NCBI GenBank assembly: GCA_012934845.2
Contig: WNNJ02002305.1
Coordinates: 62,001-126,000, forward strand
Source of the DNA: Pomphorhynchus laevis
Taxonomy: Eukaryota > Acanthocephala > Palaeacanthocephala > Echinorhynchida > Pomphorhynchidae
Length of the DNA: 64,000 bases
Direction: 5' to 3'
The notes below the pieces were generated by a model. That model searched no databases. It was not told the origin of the DNA and saw nothing but the letters and a program-made list of their open reading frames with translations. The position numbers and the translations under genes were made by a program. Within the stretch, counting starts at the first letter, position 1; the number at the start of each line of letters is the position of its first letter. Of this stretch, positions 63,720 through 64,000 are shown in pieces.

Positions 63720-63762
63720 AAATAAAGGATATTTTTTTCTTCGTTCCTGTAATAATATATAT

Positions 63763-64000
63763 TTGAAATGAAAGAAGATTGTGGGCTGAGTATTTATTAT
63801 TTTAAGAACTTGTTACTCAAAAAATGCGAAATCTGGTTCTATGTACTTACTCCCAAAATATTCATAATAAGGAACATCGTGCAAAACCTATTATTGCGTC
63901 ATATATGGCATGTTCATATACCATATCCAAAATAATTGAGAAAATAATCAATTATTATAGGAAAAAAAACCTTTTCCCATGTTCAGGATGGAACTCATTT
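63763..64000. other. AT-rich sequence at the window edge
   Basis: No gene or element recognised. Confidence 0.5.

Larger units (their letters stand above)
63541..63762. repeat. Long inverted repeat with a hammerhead-like motif in each arm
   Basis: Arms of about 100 bases (63541-63640 and 63663-63762) are nearly perfect reverse complements around a short AT loop. Outer ends read ATTATTACAGGAACG. Half copies occur at 48962-49040. The arrangement could be two PLE terminal regions joined head to head, or a foldback element. Confidence 0.9.

Overview
This is a stretch of animal nuclear DNA, very AT-rich and packed with retroelements. Three host genes can be read: RBM42, GHITM and the first exon of NDUFA8. 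There is also a broken intronless calreticulin copy. The standard code fits all of them. The invertebrate-style repeat load, a 49-nt intron, introns ending in TTTAG or CTAG, and a splice acceptor lying directly before the start codon of NDUFA8 and two bases before that of GHITM suggest a nematode-like worm with leader trans-splicing. That placement is inference; no ribosomal or mitochondrial marker is present.

Layout. 1-13.3 kb is a stack of LINEs: two CR1-like fragments lying head to head, one near-complete LINE with an N-terminal cysteine-rich (CXC-like) domain and a C-terminal restriction-like nuclease (element A, minus), a fragment of a relative, a second such LINE (element B, minus), a third CR1-like copy, and an internally deleted Penelope-like element (PLE). 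13.8-17.7 kb is one Ty3/Gypsy-type LTR element with a single open gag-pol frame and very short terminal repeats. 18.3-35.7 kb is the RBM42 gene: six exons that join in phase to 277 residues. Its introns hold an RTE-like LINE, a nest of PLE ends, a third CXC LINE (C), a 19-bp minisatellite, and a calreticulin copy abutting a LINE nuclease fragment.

36-45.6 kb carries PLE fragments, a fourth CXC LINE (D, plus), a second RTE-like copy and the nuclease domain of a second PLE lineage. 45.9-48.0 kb is GHITM, with PLE sequence in its intron. 48.5-52.7 kb is again PLE debris, ending with a compact sequence on the minus strand that carries every core base of a hammerhead ribozyme. 53.66 kb is NDUFA8 exon 1; its remaining exons were not found. 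54.0-57.7 kb is the most complete PLE (minus). Its GIY-YIG nuclease precedes the reverse transcriptase, the permuted order of the Naiad/Chlamys group. 58.5-63.8 kb holds hammerhead-like hairpins, another LINE (E), a nested LINE-in-PLE insertion, and a 1.66-kb array of 370-bp units that turns back on itself and lies between 14-15 bp direct repeats.

The host genes do not form a pathway; GHITM and NDUFA8 are both nuclear genes for mitochondrial inner-membrane proteins, probably by chance. The most interesting material is in the retroelement RNAs: ribozyme-like motifs, a 3'-end stem-loop shared by unrelated LINEs, a pseudoknot-capable PLE 3' motif in about 15 copies, recurrent deletion derivatives, and the inverted 370-bp array. 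Coordinates of fragment edges are by eye and may be off by tens of bases.
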